From Euptelea pleiosperma (lineage: Eukaryota; Streptophyta; Magnoliopsida; Ranunculales; Eupteleaceae): DNA of 64,000 nt. The position numbers and the translations under genes are program-made. How positions within the stretch are numbered: position 1 is the first letter of the stretch; each line of letters opens with the position of its first letter. The notes beneath the pieces are model-generated. The model did not search any database and was not told where the DNA came from. It saw only the letters and a list, made by a program, of their open reading frames with translations. The stretch covers positions 34,304,674 through 34,368,673 of the forward strand of contig CM068546.1 in assembly GCA_035048495.1 (NCBI GenBank). Reading direction: 5' to 3'. Shown one piece after another: positions 23,790-34,205 of this stretch.

Positions 23790-24647
23790 ATGTCAGTTCT
23801 GAAAGTTCATGGAGGCGTATATTCAACGGCGGCGATGCGAGTTTTCGCTTGCCATCACGAGAAAGAACTCGAGTTCGAGTTCGTTCCCGTGGACATGAAA
23901 GTTGGAGAGCACAAAAAGAACCGTTTCTTTCTCTCAACGTAATAATAATTTCATAAAATTAAACAATTTTTTTATTTATTTTTAAATGTTCTGAGTTTTG
24001 ATTCTGAGTTCTAACTCGTGTGTTTGCTTTGAGTAGCCGTTCGGTCAAGTTCCGGCTTTTGAAGACGGAGATCTGAAGCAATTCGGTGAGTCCCGGCCCG
24101 CTATAATACGCCCAGGTGGATGATCTGTGCAAGATAGCATTGAGTCTTGACTCTTGACTCTTGACTCTTGACTACATTGAGATTTTTGTTTTGCAGAATC
24201 GAGGGCGATAACGAGATATATAGCGTATGAGTACGCAGGGAGTGGGACCCAGCTTGTCTACGCGGACACAAAGAAGATGGTGTGTGTGACAGTAGGGATG
24301 GAGGTGGAGGCCCAGCAGTTCAACCCATCGGCTTCGAAACTGGCCTGGGAGCTAGCTGCGAAGCCATGGTTTGGCTTGGTTACGGATGGAGCCATTGTGA
24401 AGGAGAATGAAGCCAAGCTGGCTAAGGTTCTTAACGTGTACGAGACTCGGCTTAGTAAGACCAAGTACTTGGCTGGGGAGAGTTTTAGTTTATCTGATCT
24501 GCACCACCTCCCTGAAATTCATTATCTCATGGGGACGACAGTTAAGAAGCTCTTCGAGTCGCGCCCACATGTCTAGTGCCTGGTGCGACGATATCTTGGC
24601 TCGGCCTGCTTGGTCAAAGGTCGTCGAGAGGCAGAAGAAAAGCCTAG
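23790..24647 (+). pseudogene. Phi-class GST, copy 2 (pseudogene)
   Basis: Same three-exon plan (23790-23938, 24037-24085, 24197-24647) as its neighbours, still with GT-AG borders. A 1-base deletion near 23918 in exon 1 shifts the frame at the GEHKK region. An inserted T creates TAG at 24574-24576 just after SRPHV, and a further inserted A near 24640 shifts the last codons. Upstream, about 26 bp including the TATA box and 'aattcccaagaac' is missing between 'ccccc' and 'gagaaacatc', so transcription is also doubtful. Residues equivalent to Ser12, Gln54 and Glu67-Ser68 are otherwise preserved, indicating recent decay. No full-length GST can be made. Confidence 0.9.
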
Positions 24648-24732
24648 GCTATAGTCAATTTTCTTCTTCTTCAATAAAATAAAATGTTGTTGAATGTTGA
24701 GTTGATGTCGGTTCTGTTCTGTTTGGATGTTA

Positions 24733-25191
24733 GGGCCTGTTTGGTACGTGAGAAAAAGAGTTCCGACGGCGAATATTTAGCCAGGCGAATATTATCTTGG
24801 CTAAATATTTGCTCATAGCAATATTTAACAATGTTTGGTACGTGTACGAGCTAGCTCACTTCAGCTTACTTCATTTTCTTTCAATTTGAGTGGGTCCCAC
24901 ATATCAAAGTAAGTCAAAAATAGGTTGGGTCAGTGCGTGCGGGAACCACATATTATGTCAAAGAATAAAAAAAAAATTATTTTTATCTTTTTTATATATT
25001 AAAAAATTAATTTTTATTGAAAATAGTGATTTTCCGGCGAGAAAATATAAATTTTCTCACCAAGGCATAATCGGCGTGAAAATTTTTCACAGGGGGGGGG
25101 GGGGGGGGGGGGGGGGTGATCAAATGTTTTCCCGCCGCGGAGGGCAAATATGTGGGCCCCTAAATATTCGCCAAGGGCGAGTGGCTGCCAA
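24733..25191. mobile_element. Insertion downstream of copy 2 with a G25 run
   Basis: Units 4 and 5 read 'ggttctgttctg...gatgttaatgtcaaacc' without interruption; in unit 2 a 459-bp piece beginning GGGCCTGTTTGGTACGTG interrupts at a TA dinucleotide. The start is typical of plant TIR elements but the right end lacks a clear complement. It contains 25 consecutive G at 25092-25116. Confidence 0.6.
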
Positions 25192-27520
25192 TAATGTCAA
25201 ACCTTACATACTTGTCTTGGTAGTAGAAATTAGAAACTACGCTAATTAAGGACTAGTGGGCCCCATACACCCATGGTTCAAAGTCTCGGCCTATCCCAGT
25301 CTGGATTCGGCGATTTGGATTGGGATCGGAGCCCACCGATCCGATCCAGACCAAGCTGTCTTGCTCCGATATCACTGTTATACAAAGGATTTCCACTTTG
25401 TCTCGGGCGAGATGGGCCGATCCCATTCTGGATCGAAAAAATCCGGGATCAGAACCCACCAATCCAGTCTCCAACCCCAAGACTTAAATAAGAAGGTTAT
25501 AACCCAAAGGGCAGTTTTAAAAGATTAGTTTGAAAACACGGAAATAAAAGAAAAGGTGCTTTCATAAACCTCTAAGGCTGTGTTTGGCATTGTGGTTTGT
25601 TGAAAATAAGTGTTTCTCAAAAAGTACCTTTTTGTAATTAACTTAATTTAAGTCATTTTGGGTGTTTGGCTCACCTCGTCAAAAATGTGCTTATTTTAAG
25701 AAAAACATTATTAAGGTGTTTGGCAATGTACAGAGAAAATGTGATTTTTTTTAGTAACTTGTCAAATGACTTTGTACACCTTAAACAGTGAAGTTGAATT
25801 AAATATAAACACAAAAAAAATAAATAAATAAAAATAAATTGTCCATTTGGATCCATATTTCACCGATGCCAATATTGAAATTTAATAGCCTGACAATAAA
25901 GCACATATAGCTTATGAAAAAGATTTGGGGTGAAACACAAATGTTTATTATTAAGCCATTGCTCGCTATGCTGATTGGATGATATTATTAAGTATCAAGG
26001 CAAGGGACACTCACCTGATAACATTTCTATTATTTATTTTTTAGTTTGCCATTTCCGAATACAAACCTCATACTTATGCAGTATTGCAATCTTTTAGTGC
26101 AGCTTTTCATGTGGACCCACTGAATGGATGGCTATTAACACTACAAAATACCGAAACATCTTTTTGTATCGACAAACACAACTAATGTAGTCTGCAACCC
26201 AAACTGTTACACGCCCACACCAACTCATTGCTCTCAACAGTTCCATTAGTAGCTCACCTTTCAACCTAATTCTTTTCCTGTCAAAACGTGTGGATTTGCT
26301 ACCAAGTTTTCTCAAAAAAAAAAAAAAAAAAAAAGGGAAGAACAGCCCACAATGGGCACCCCATTAACAAGATTTACAATCAGAAGCATTTATAACCACT
26401 TTGAGTCTTTCACATAACCGATTCATGAATCGAAGTATACAAGCGAATGCATGTACAGATGCCGAAGGTTCCCCACCTAGAACTTGAAGATGTTGGCATG
26501 AATCAAAGTGTATAAGTGCATGGGCTTGATCTTGGGGGTTTGAGGTTATACTTGCTCTTCAAAGCCATGAGATTAGAAATCTATGCTTCTAAAGAACAAT
26601 CATAACCAAACCAGGATATGGTCTTTTTTGTTGGAAAATAGAGAATCGTGGAATAACAGAGGCAGATTTCATTTTCGTATTATCCAACAATTCTTCAACT
26701 CTTGAAATACCCTAGACTAACCAAAGGTGATGGAAAAGCATATGAAGATTTTTTGAGCATGCTGAGAAGAGGTAATTTCTAGATTTTAAAGGCCCATTCA
26801 CTATCACCGTCACTTTTCAAGTAATTTTCAGATTTTGTTTAGCTTTTACATTCTTATACATGGTTTTCTTCCTGTCATTTCCACACCTTTAGGATGATGA
26901 TTCCATGGACTGTAAAAGTTTCAGACCAGCAAAAGGTTTGGATGTTCAAAACCCATCTCAAATATTCATGAAAATAACAAGAAAATTATAGAAAACCTTG
27001 GATTGTAGACAACCCTCACCGTAGAGAGAGGAGCAGCGACGGAGAGATTTGACAACAAGAGGCGTCGATGTAGTGATGAGAGATTCAAAGAGAGGAGGCT
27101 ACTGGAGAGAAACAACAAAGGAATCACTTTAGGTTTTTGTTTTTATTGAAGAAGACAATGTTTTTTTAGGCATTTCAAAAATTTTATAAGGATAAATACG
27201 AAAATATAATTTTAAGTAATCCGCGAGCAAACGCAAAACGCATAAGCCATTCGGAAACGGCTTTTGCGTTTTGTCTTTTTTTGGCTTTTAAAGATTTTAA
27301 ACCTCGGCTTTTTGTGTTTTAGCGAAACATCACAGAACTGCTTATAGCAGTCCAAAACCGCTATAAGCCAACTTATTACTTTTAAACCGCACTCCCACCT
27401 TGATGACACAAAACCCGTATAGCATCAATAAAGTCGCACCATGTGTACCTAAGAAAGTTCACACCATGCCAACCGGATAGGGATGTCAATGGATTGGGTT
27501 TGAGTCGGATTAGTGCTGAT
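25192..27520. repeat. Unit 2 downstream DNA with a further insertion (about 25574-27397)
   Basis: Flanks match the DNA downstream of copy 4 ('aaaggatttccactttgtc', 'cataaacctct', 'gtatagcaccaataaag'). Between 'cctctaa' and 'gatgacacaaaac', unit 2 carries about 1.8 kb beginning GGCTGTGTTTGGCATTGTGG and ending near 'accgcactcccacc', an imperfect TIR pair. No transposase or other protein is recognisable; an A20 run lies near 26315. Confidence 0.45.
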
Positions 27521-27630
27521 TTGGTTGATAATTTCTAGACATTGGATTAAATGCCCAAAAATATGCAAAAACCATGTTTGAATCCAACGGCTACAATCAA
27601 TCCTAAAAAAGTGCTATATTCCATGGCTAG

Positions 27631-28067
27631 TAGGGCTGCAACTTGGCCCGACGGGTTGAACCCAACATTGGAGTTGGGTTGGGTTAGCCCTTTTAGAACT
27701 TGGGTTGGGCATGGGCCGGATTTTTGGTAACCCGATCAAATCGGGTTGGGTTAGGGTTGAGGCTTGGCCCAACCCGACTTACAAACTATATATATATACC
27801 ATGAAGATCATCCTTACCAAAATTTAGTAATTTTTAAAATTTCTAACCTTACCAAATATGGACCTAAATTTAATGGTGAAAATGAATGGTCCAAATTTTT
27901 TCAACTTGCAATCCACTTTTCATAAGGCTACAGATGTTGGACTGTGCTGATTTTTGGTGAGGATATCATCTTCAAAAAAGATCAAACCTTAACTTATCTG
28001 CACGTAGGCCCCACATCCATTAGTATTATATTAGTAAGAATTGCATTAGTCATTTTATCCCATCCTT

Positions 28068-28163
<96 letters not shown>

Positions 28164-28672
28164 TTTACCGACAAATATCTACACTACATTTTGGCAAATG
28201 CAGCTACCTATGGATGTTTGTCCTTAGCAATTACAACCTTTGAGTGATATTACAAATGTCATTAAAACTACATTCGGCATTTTATGTGGTCGGTTGATAG
28301 TAAAAATATCGTATTTTTCTCTAACAATTATTTTTTGGTTATTTCTTTAATGACTTTTATCATGCATTTGAGTTAATGAACTTTTTCGTTATTATGCAAA
28401 TATCATATTTTCTTTCACGAGCTTTGGAAATGAAGTTATGTTGTTATTTAATAGTTAGGGCAACGGCTATTATATTGACCGATAAATTATTTTAATATGA
28501 AAAAATTTAACAATATTTCCAACCAATAAAAAAAATTAAGAAACTAACCAACCTGATCCGGTTTGAAAAATCTAGGCCCGACCTTGGGTTGGGTTGGGTT
28601 AGAGTTGACAGCCTTAATTTAAGGTTGGGTTGGGCTAGGGTTGACCTCTAACCCACCCGAGTTGCAACCCTA
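27631..28672. mobile_element. hAT-like element with TAGGGCTGCAACT ends
   Basis: Ends TAGGGCTGCAACTTGG and GAGTTGCAACCCTA are inverted repeats. Flanks ATGGCTAG and ATAGCTAA agree at 6 of 8 positions (both differences transitions), fitting an aged 8-bp target duplication. Subterminal regions are full of GGGTTGGGTT repeats. A pure TA tract of about 88 bp lies at 28072-28159. Confidence 0.65.
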
Positions 28673-28884
28673 ATAGCTAAAGAAAATCAATGAGACTGAG
28701 TTCTTATATATATCCACCAAGGGGTAGGCTAACCATGGATGCGGTTAGTGTGCCCCAAAAATGAGCTATGTATGGCCACTAGACCCCTCTGCATCTTATG
28801 CATCCAAAGTCCTCTGCATCAAAAAAAAATATCCCACTGAGGTGTGTACTGCCCAGGTTTGACATTCCCACGTTTTCGGAATGA

Positions 28885-29353
28885 TGTCAACATAATTTAA
28901 ATCAAGGTATAGAAAAACAGTAAATGATACGGGAATACTTAATTAACCACTATACTACAACAAAGCTCGTAGGTTTCTGATTTGAGGAGGAGTGGAGTCT
29001 TGCAGGCAAAGTGACAGCCCCCCCTGCCTTTAATGGACCTTCTTGGATCCATTCATCAAGATAGAAAAAACAACAGAGATCCCGGGAGAGTCTTCTTTGG
29101 CTCTTAAATACCATGAGCCGGCATTAGCAACAAGAAAGAAAGAAAGAAAGAAAGCACCAGCTCGATCTTAAATATATATAGGTGTAAACACCCATTTCCT
29201 TGCAGTTTATATGTAAGAGAAATTACATGTTTAATCAATCCCTTCACATTTTTATATCCCTGTCCCTTGTACAATACCCGGCCATGTACATAACCCACCA
29301 CCATGGTCACAAAGGAAAGAACAAGAACACAGGGTAGAATGTCCAAGAGACTA
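28885..29353. repeat. Start of duplicated unit 3 (upstream of GSTF copy 3)
   Basis: Parallels unit 2 from 16725 ('gatgtcaacataattta', 'ctatactacaac', 'cgggagagtcttctttgg'). Short AAAG repeats lie near 29135. No gene is seen. Confidence 0.55.
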
Positions 29354-29480
29354 GAGGGTGTCAGCTTGCTCAGTTGGTAATGTTTGTGGGTGATGATACC
29401 ATAGACCTGGTTCGAAACCTGCCTTCTCCCAGTTACTAATCTCATTTGCTGTTCTTCTCTTGGTTGATGGTCTCTACAAG
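29354..29480 (+). mobile_element. tRNA-derived SINE
   Basis: Shows RNA polymerase III internal promoter boxes: A box TTGCTCAGTTGG at 29366-29377 and B box GGTTCGAAACC at 29409-29419, 43 nt apart as in tRNA genes. There is no tRNA fold with acceptor pairing, and the piece interrupts sequence that is different in unit 2, so a SINE is favoured. The 3' border is approximate. Confidence 0.55.
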
Positions 29481-30045
29481 CTACCACTTACCATCTGATC
29501 AACAGAGGAAGCAATATTTCAACTCTTCTCGACAGACCCATGCACCTTGAGGATCGTGAGGTGAAGAAATTTAATTTCATAGCCCACATCACTAATCAGA
29601 CTAATTTTCAGTATCTTAGACCACCTAAGTGGTGGATCAAACATTCATGGGTCAATAAGCCAGAAAGCGTGTGCCACGTGGCTTTTTTTTTAGTGAAACA
29701 TCAAACTTTGAAGTCCTTTATGATCTTCCATCACGTTCCAGTGTACTCCACTAGTACATTATAAGTGAAATCCTCAACTTAATTCCCGCTGGTTGAACAC
29801 TGATCAAATCACAACCTTTGGATGTATGAGTTTTTCTCTAATAGCCACGGAAGTGTTAGTTCCATATGGGAAATTAATTGGCCGGCTTCCAGACAGATGT
29901 ATTGCTTGCCACTTGTATAAGGTGCAGATCATCATATAATATCCCTTGATATACTATTTTTACCATTTTTCTAGCTAAGGAAGTATTTTTTTTTTCTTGT
30001 GACATCAGCGATGAGAGCACAATGTTTGAGGTGAGACTATTTTTT

Positions 30046-30057
30046 GGTCAAAGTCAA
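30046..30057 (-). promoter_or_regulatory. Paired W-box cores upstream of GSTF copy 3
   Basis: GGTCAAAGTCAA, that is two TTGAC cores on the minus strand. The same pair is at 37048-37059 (copy 4), 43015-43026 (copy 5) and, without its first base, at 23579-23589 (copy 2). W-boxes bind WRKY factors; function here is inferred from motif and conservation. Confidence 0.5.
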
Positions 30058-30177
30058 TTGTTTAGAAGTCATTATTGCTGTGATTATTTAATTACTACCG
30101 TCCGATTTGTTTATTAGTAATTAGCGCAACGGATCATTCTAGAATAGAGTAAAACTATTCACAAAAAAAAAAAATAG

Positions 30178-30580
30178 AGTAAAACTTGTGCCACAAGATG
30201 TTGTGACGGAAGCCGGTCACAGCACTCAATACGAGCCACGTGGCATATTATTCGAGGAAGATGACCGTATGGATGTTTGGCCAGTCACTCGGTGGACGGG
30301 TGCTCAAAAAATCAGCCTGATTAGTGATTTCTAACCGATTCAATTGAAGTTATTTTCATGGGTTGATTTTAACGGTAGGAATTTGAGCATTATTGAGCGT
30401 TATTTGGGTGCAAATATCCGAAGGTTGTAAATCACTAATCAGGCTGATTTTTGGTTTGTAGGTCCAACGAGGGACTGGCCAAACATCAATACAGTCAGCG
30501 CCCTCTGATCGTGTGCCACGTGGCTCGATTGAGTGCTGTGACCTGCTTCCGTCACAACATCTTGTGACACAAGCTTTACT
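30178..30580. mobile_element. Foldback MITE inserted in the GSTF copy 3 promoter
   Basis: Long inverted repeat with ends AGTAAAACTTGTGCCACAAG and the near complement 'cttgtgacacaagctttact'. The empty site 'tctagaatagatgaccgg' is intact in copies 4 and 5, while copy 3 has the element between copies of GAATAG, plus a 30-bp partial end at 30148-30177. Two GCCACGTGGC palindromes lie at 30235-30244 and 30515-30524. Confidence 0.8.
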
Positions 30581-30626
30581 CGAATAGAATAGATGACCGG
30601 AAACCTCTTATCTGAACTTTCCCCCT

Positions 30627-30683
30627 TATAAATTCCCAAGAACGTCGGCCTTGAGAAACATCTCTCTCTCTCTCTCTCTCTCT
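30627..30683 (+). promoter_or_regulatory. TATA box and CT-rich leader of GSTF copy 3
   Basis: TATAAAT at 30627 in the shared 'cccccttataaattcccaag' block, followed by a 23-bp TC tract at 30661-30683, 26 nt before the ATG. Confidence 0.65.
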
Positions 30684-30709
30684 TACTCTCAAACCTAAAT
30701 CGGAGGGTC

Positions 30710-31527
30710 ATGGCAGTTCTGAAAGTTCATGGAAGCGTATATTCAACGGCGGCGATGCGAGTTTTCGCTTGCCTTCACGAGAAAGAACTCGAGTTCGAGC
30801 TCGTTCCCGTGGACATGAAAGCCGGAGAGCACAAAAAGGCACCTTTTCTTTCTCGCAACGTAATAATAATTTAATATAATTAAACAAAAAAATATATATA
30901 TTTTAAATGTTCTGAGTTCTAACTCGTGTGTTTGCTTTGAGTAGCCGTTCGGTCAGGTTCCGGCTTTCGAAGACGGAGATCTGAAGCTATTCGGTGAGTC
31001 CCGCTATAATGCGCACAGTTGGATGATCTGTGCAAGATAGCATCGAGTCTTGACTAAATTGAGATTTTTGTTTTGCAGAATCGAGGGCAATAACGAGATA
31101 TATAGCGTATGAGTACGCAGGGAGTGGGACCCAGCTTGTCCACGCGGACGCAAAGAAGATGGTGTCTGTGACAGTATGGATGGAAGTGGAGGCCCACCAA
31201 TTCAACCCAGCGGCTTCAAAACTGGCCTGGGAGCTAGCTGCGAAGCCATGGTTTGGCTTGGTTACGGATGGAGCCATTGTGGAGGAGAATGAAGCCAAGC
31301 TGGCTAAGGTTCTTGACGTGTACGAGACTCGGCTTAGTAAGACCAAGTACTTGGCTGGGGAGAGTTTTAGTTTAGCTGATCTGCACCACCTCCCTAAAAT
31401 TCATGATCTCATGGGGACGACAGTTAAGAAGCTCTTCAAGTCGCGCCCACATGTCAATGCCTGGTGCGCCAATATCTTGGCTCGGCCTGCTTGGTCAAAG
31501 GTCGTCGAGATGCAGGAGAAAGCCTAG
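30710..31527 (+). CDS. Phi-class glutathione S-transferase, copy 3
   Basis: Exons 30710-30859, 30945-30993 and 31079-31527, GT-AG introns, 215 aa. All expected glutathione-site residues are present: Ser12 (VYSTAAMRV), His41-Lys42 (GEHKKAPF), Gln54-Val55, Glu67-Ser68. Compared with copies 4 and 5 it differs at several C-terminal-domain positions ([39 protein letters not shown]), the domain that shapes the hydrophobic substrate pocket, so its substrate range may differ. Its promoter is unique in carrying a 400-bp foldback element. 'aataaaag' follows the stop. Intact and probably functional. Confidence 0.95.
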
Positions 31528-31925
31528 GCTATAGCCATTTTTCTTCATCTTCAATAAAAGAAAATGTGGTTGAATGATGATACAATAACATATATTATAT
31601 TATCTTGGCACATGTCAAATCCAAAAAGAAATCAGATCAACATACATTGGATCGAGTACCGATCCAGGGTTTCAAGACCAAAATTATCTAATCAGATTTT
31701 TGAGTTGATTCGATCCATTGACAGCCCTGCAACATCCAACAAATATTTGCATTAGACAATCATTTTTTTCCCAAAAAGTGGTTTAACGTTTGCAGCCAAA
31801 AACTAACAATCAACAAATGACTCTCTCATCCCCCTTGGTCTCTTCCAACAGCCCTCCTCTCCCTAACCATACAAATATTTTCCAACAAATGTTTGTCATT
31901 GCGAACATTAAGCTGGGCTTTAGAC

Positions 31926-32288
31926 TAGGGGTGTCAACGGGTCGGTTCTGGTTTGGTTCTTAACGTAGCCAGAACCAGAAGAATCGGTTTGGTTCTTTAA
32001 CGGTTCTGGTTCTCAAAGTGATGGATCCGGAACCGGAACCGATTATGTATTTCTGTCGGTTCCGATTCTGGTTCCGGGTATAATGGGTCAAATCTTGAGA
32101 ATAAGAGAATTTTTACACTATATTTATACATTTCGGTTCCATATCAGACTACTTGGAACCGGAACCATTATTTTCGATTTGGTTCCGGTTCCGGTTCTTT
32201 TTTAGTCGGTTCCCAAAAATGTGGAACCGGAGTTTTCGGTTCCAGTTCCGATTCTAATCCAATTAAACGGGTAAAATTGACACCCCTA
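31926..32288. mobile_element. hAT MITE with perfect 8-bp TSD
   Basis: Perfect 12-bp inverted ends TAGGGGTGTCAA / TTGACACCCCTA and identical 8-bp flanks CTTTAGAC (31918-31925, 32289-32296). The interior is rich in GGTTCCGGTTC-type repeats. Non-autonomous; same family as 52835-53218. Confidence 0.9.
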
Positions 32289-32455
32289 CTTTAGACCCAA
32301 TCATTTTTTTGCCAAGAAAGTGGTCTAATATATTTGTCCAAAAAGTGGCTACAAACAATCGGCAAATGACTCTCATTCCCCTTGGTCTCCTCCAATAGCT
32401 CTCCCCTCCACAACCATACGAATATTATCTCAACAAATGTTTCTCGTTGCAAACA

Positions 32456-33005
32456 TTTTTTTTGTGTAAGCCAGATTATATTAAAGGAAAACAAAACAAA
32501 ACCACAATGACAATCAACCTTTTGCCTTGATGAGATGTTTGTCCTCTGCAATGGTTTCGCTGAGCCATCCAAGAGGGAAATCTAACTAAGTGGAAGCTGA
32601 TCAAAAAGTACGAGCCCTACGGGCAATAATATAAGTTGTATTATTCGTTACACAACCAAAGTAAATGAGAGATGATTATCAAAGCGAGGAGGAGATATCC
32701 AGGATATGAACACAAATCCCCATAGAGAACCACCCCACTGATGTAGATACTGCCTTACAATCATCCGATTCCACCAGAATGTTGTCCACTCCTACTAGTT
32801 GGCTGCCACCAAACCATTCAAGATAGCATTTTCACCTCAAACTCCTCCACTTAGCCTGCTCTATCTAGCATGCCTCCTGTTAAAATCAGGTCTCCCAAAG
32901 AGTTACAAATAACAAAACCCAAACCTGCTTCAAGAGATGATTTCTGCCAAATTGCATCATTGTTCGGTTTGAGCCATCCAAGTTGATGGGGCGACGAAGA
33001 AGGAG
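32456..33005 (-). pseudogene. LINE-type RNase H domain remnant with poly(A)
   Basis: On the minus strand, pieces in shifting frames read INLDGSN, EAGLGFVICNSLGDLILTGG, VESDDCKAVSTSV, VHILDISSSL, NTTYIIARRA and FPLGWLSETIAE, the order of an RVT_3-type RNase H of plant non-LTR elements (first catalytic Asp and the ESD block visible). Several stops and frameshifts break it. It ends in 'ttaatataatctggcttac' followed by an A run (T run on plus at 32457), as for a LINE 3' end. The matching uninterrupted site is at about 40905-40930. Short internal open frames are not genes. Confidence 0.7.
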
Positions 33006-33013
33006 AGGGGTAG

Positions 33014-34029
33014 TTTGCAGAGTGGGATTGGGGTTCAAATATATGCCTACAAACGTTTTCCTACAAACTACAGACAGGATACCAAGCGTGGCCTATATTT
33101 ATATTTTTTAACATTTGCAGAGAATAAGGTGGAGGGTAGAGTCGCCATTTAAATAAGAGAACATACCTGTCACATGGAGAGCGGATGCAGCAGAATCCAA
33201 TTGTTACCGATTTTTGTTACTCACCACTGCCTTCTGGGTCCATTGACTGCATGGATGTGTACCCTACCCCTTGGTGGATATACACACCTAGGGCTATATA
33301 CGGGGTAGGCCCAGGCCAAAGCGCTAGTGCGTCATAATGTAAACAATCCGGACTAGGGGAACTCAATTTAATTGCATGGGCCCTGGAGGAGGGCGGGAGA
33401 GCACAAAAGGAAGAGGGGAACACTATCAAATTGCACGCAGGCCTGGCCTGACAATTGGGGTGGGGGCCAACTGATGGGCTAGACTCTTTAATAAAGAGAA
33501 TTCGCCTTTAAGACGAGAACTCTTTATTGTTTGGGCCGGGCTTAGGTCTAGCGGACTTTAGAAGCCAAAGCTTAGCCTGGCCTAACCCGAACCAAGCTTG
33601 GAAAAGTCCGGCATGAAGCCCAAGCCCAAGATTTAAATTTTTCTAGCTCAAGCTCCCTCTTCCCCCTTCTTCTCCTATTGCTCCCTCTACAAACTCCATA
33701 ATTTGTATAAGATCTCTGATCCTCCTCTTACTTGAGAGTCGGAATGTCTTTGCAAGTACCACTTAACATCTGATCAACAGAGGAAGCAACATTTCAACTC
33801 TTCCCGACAGAGCCACCTTGATGATCGTGAGGTGAAGAAATTTAATTTCCTACACCACATCACTAATCAGGCTAATATTCAGTATCCTAGTCCGCCTGAG
33901 TGGTGAATCAAACATGGTCAATGAGCCCAGTAGAGTGCCACATGGCATTTTTGGAGTGAAACATCAAACTTTGATATCCTTTATGATCTTCCATCACGTA
34001 CCACACTCTTCTAGCTAGTGCATTATAAG
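33014..34029. repeat. Junction of duplicated units 3 and 4
   Basis: 33200-33480 ('cactgccttctggg...tggatatacacaccta...ggcctggcctgacaattgggg') is repeated at 41100-41370 and 44940-45210; 33520-34029 is repeated at 41380-41886 and 17748-18254. The unit boundary lies near 'gatgggctagactctttat'. No gene is seen. Confidence 0.6.
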
Positions 34030-34205
34030 TAGGGCTGGCAATGGATCGGATCAAACCCAAGATCCGGTCCGATCCGATCTGAAAACCGGGTTCGAAACTT
34101 TAGTTTTTGTTATCAGATTGGTACCGGATCACAGATTGTCGATCCGATCTCTTATCTGATCAGTACCGGATAGACCTTATTCCGATCCAATATAGACTCG
34201 ATATC

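Noticed and set aside
27944..28162. Open frame ending in Tyr-Ile repeats
   Set aside because: Translation of the TA microsatellite.
30987..31346. Antisense frames in GSTF exon 3 (also at 37495, 43647, 24258, 4134)
   Set aside because: Mirror frames of the real exons, conserved only because the exons are.
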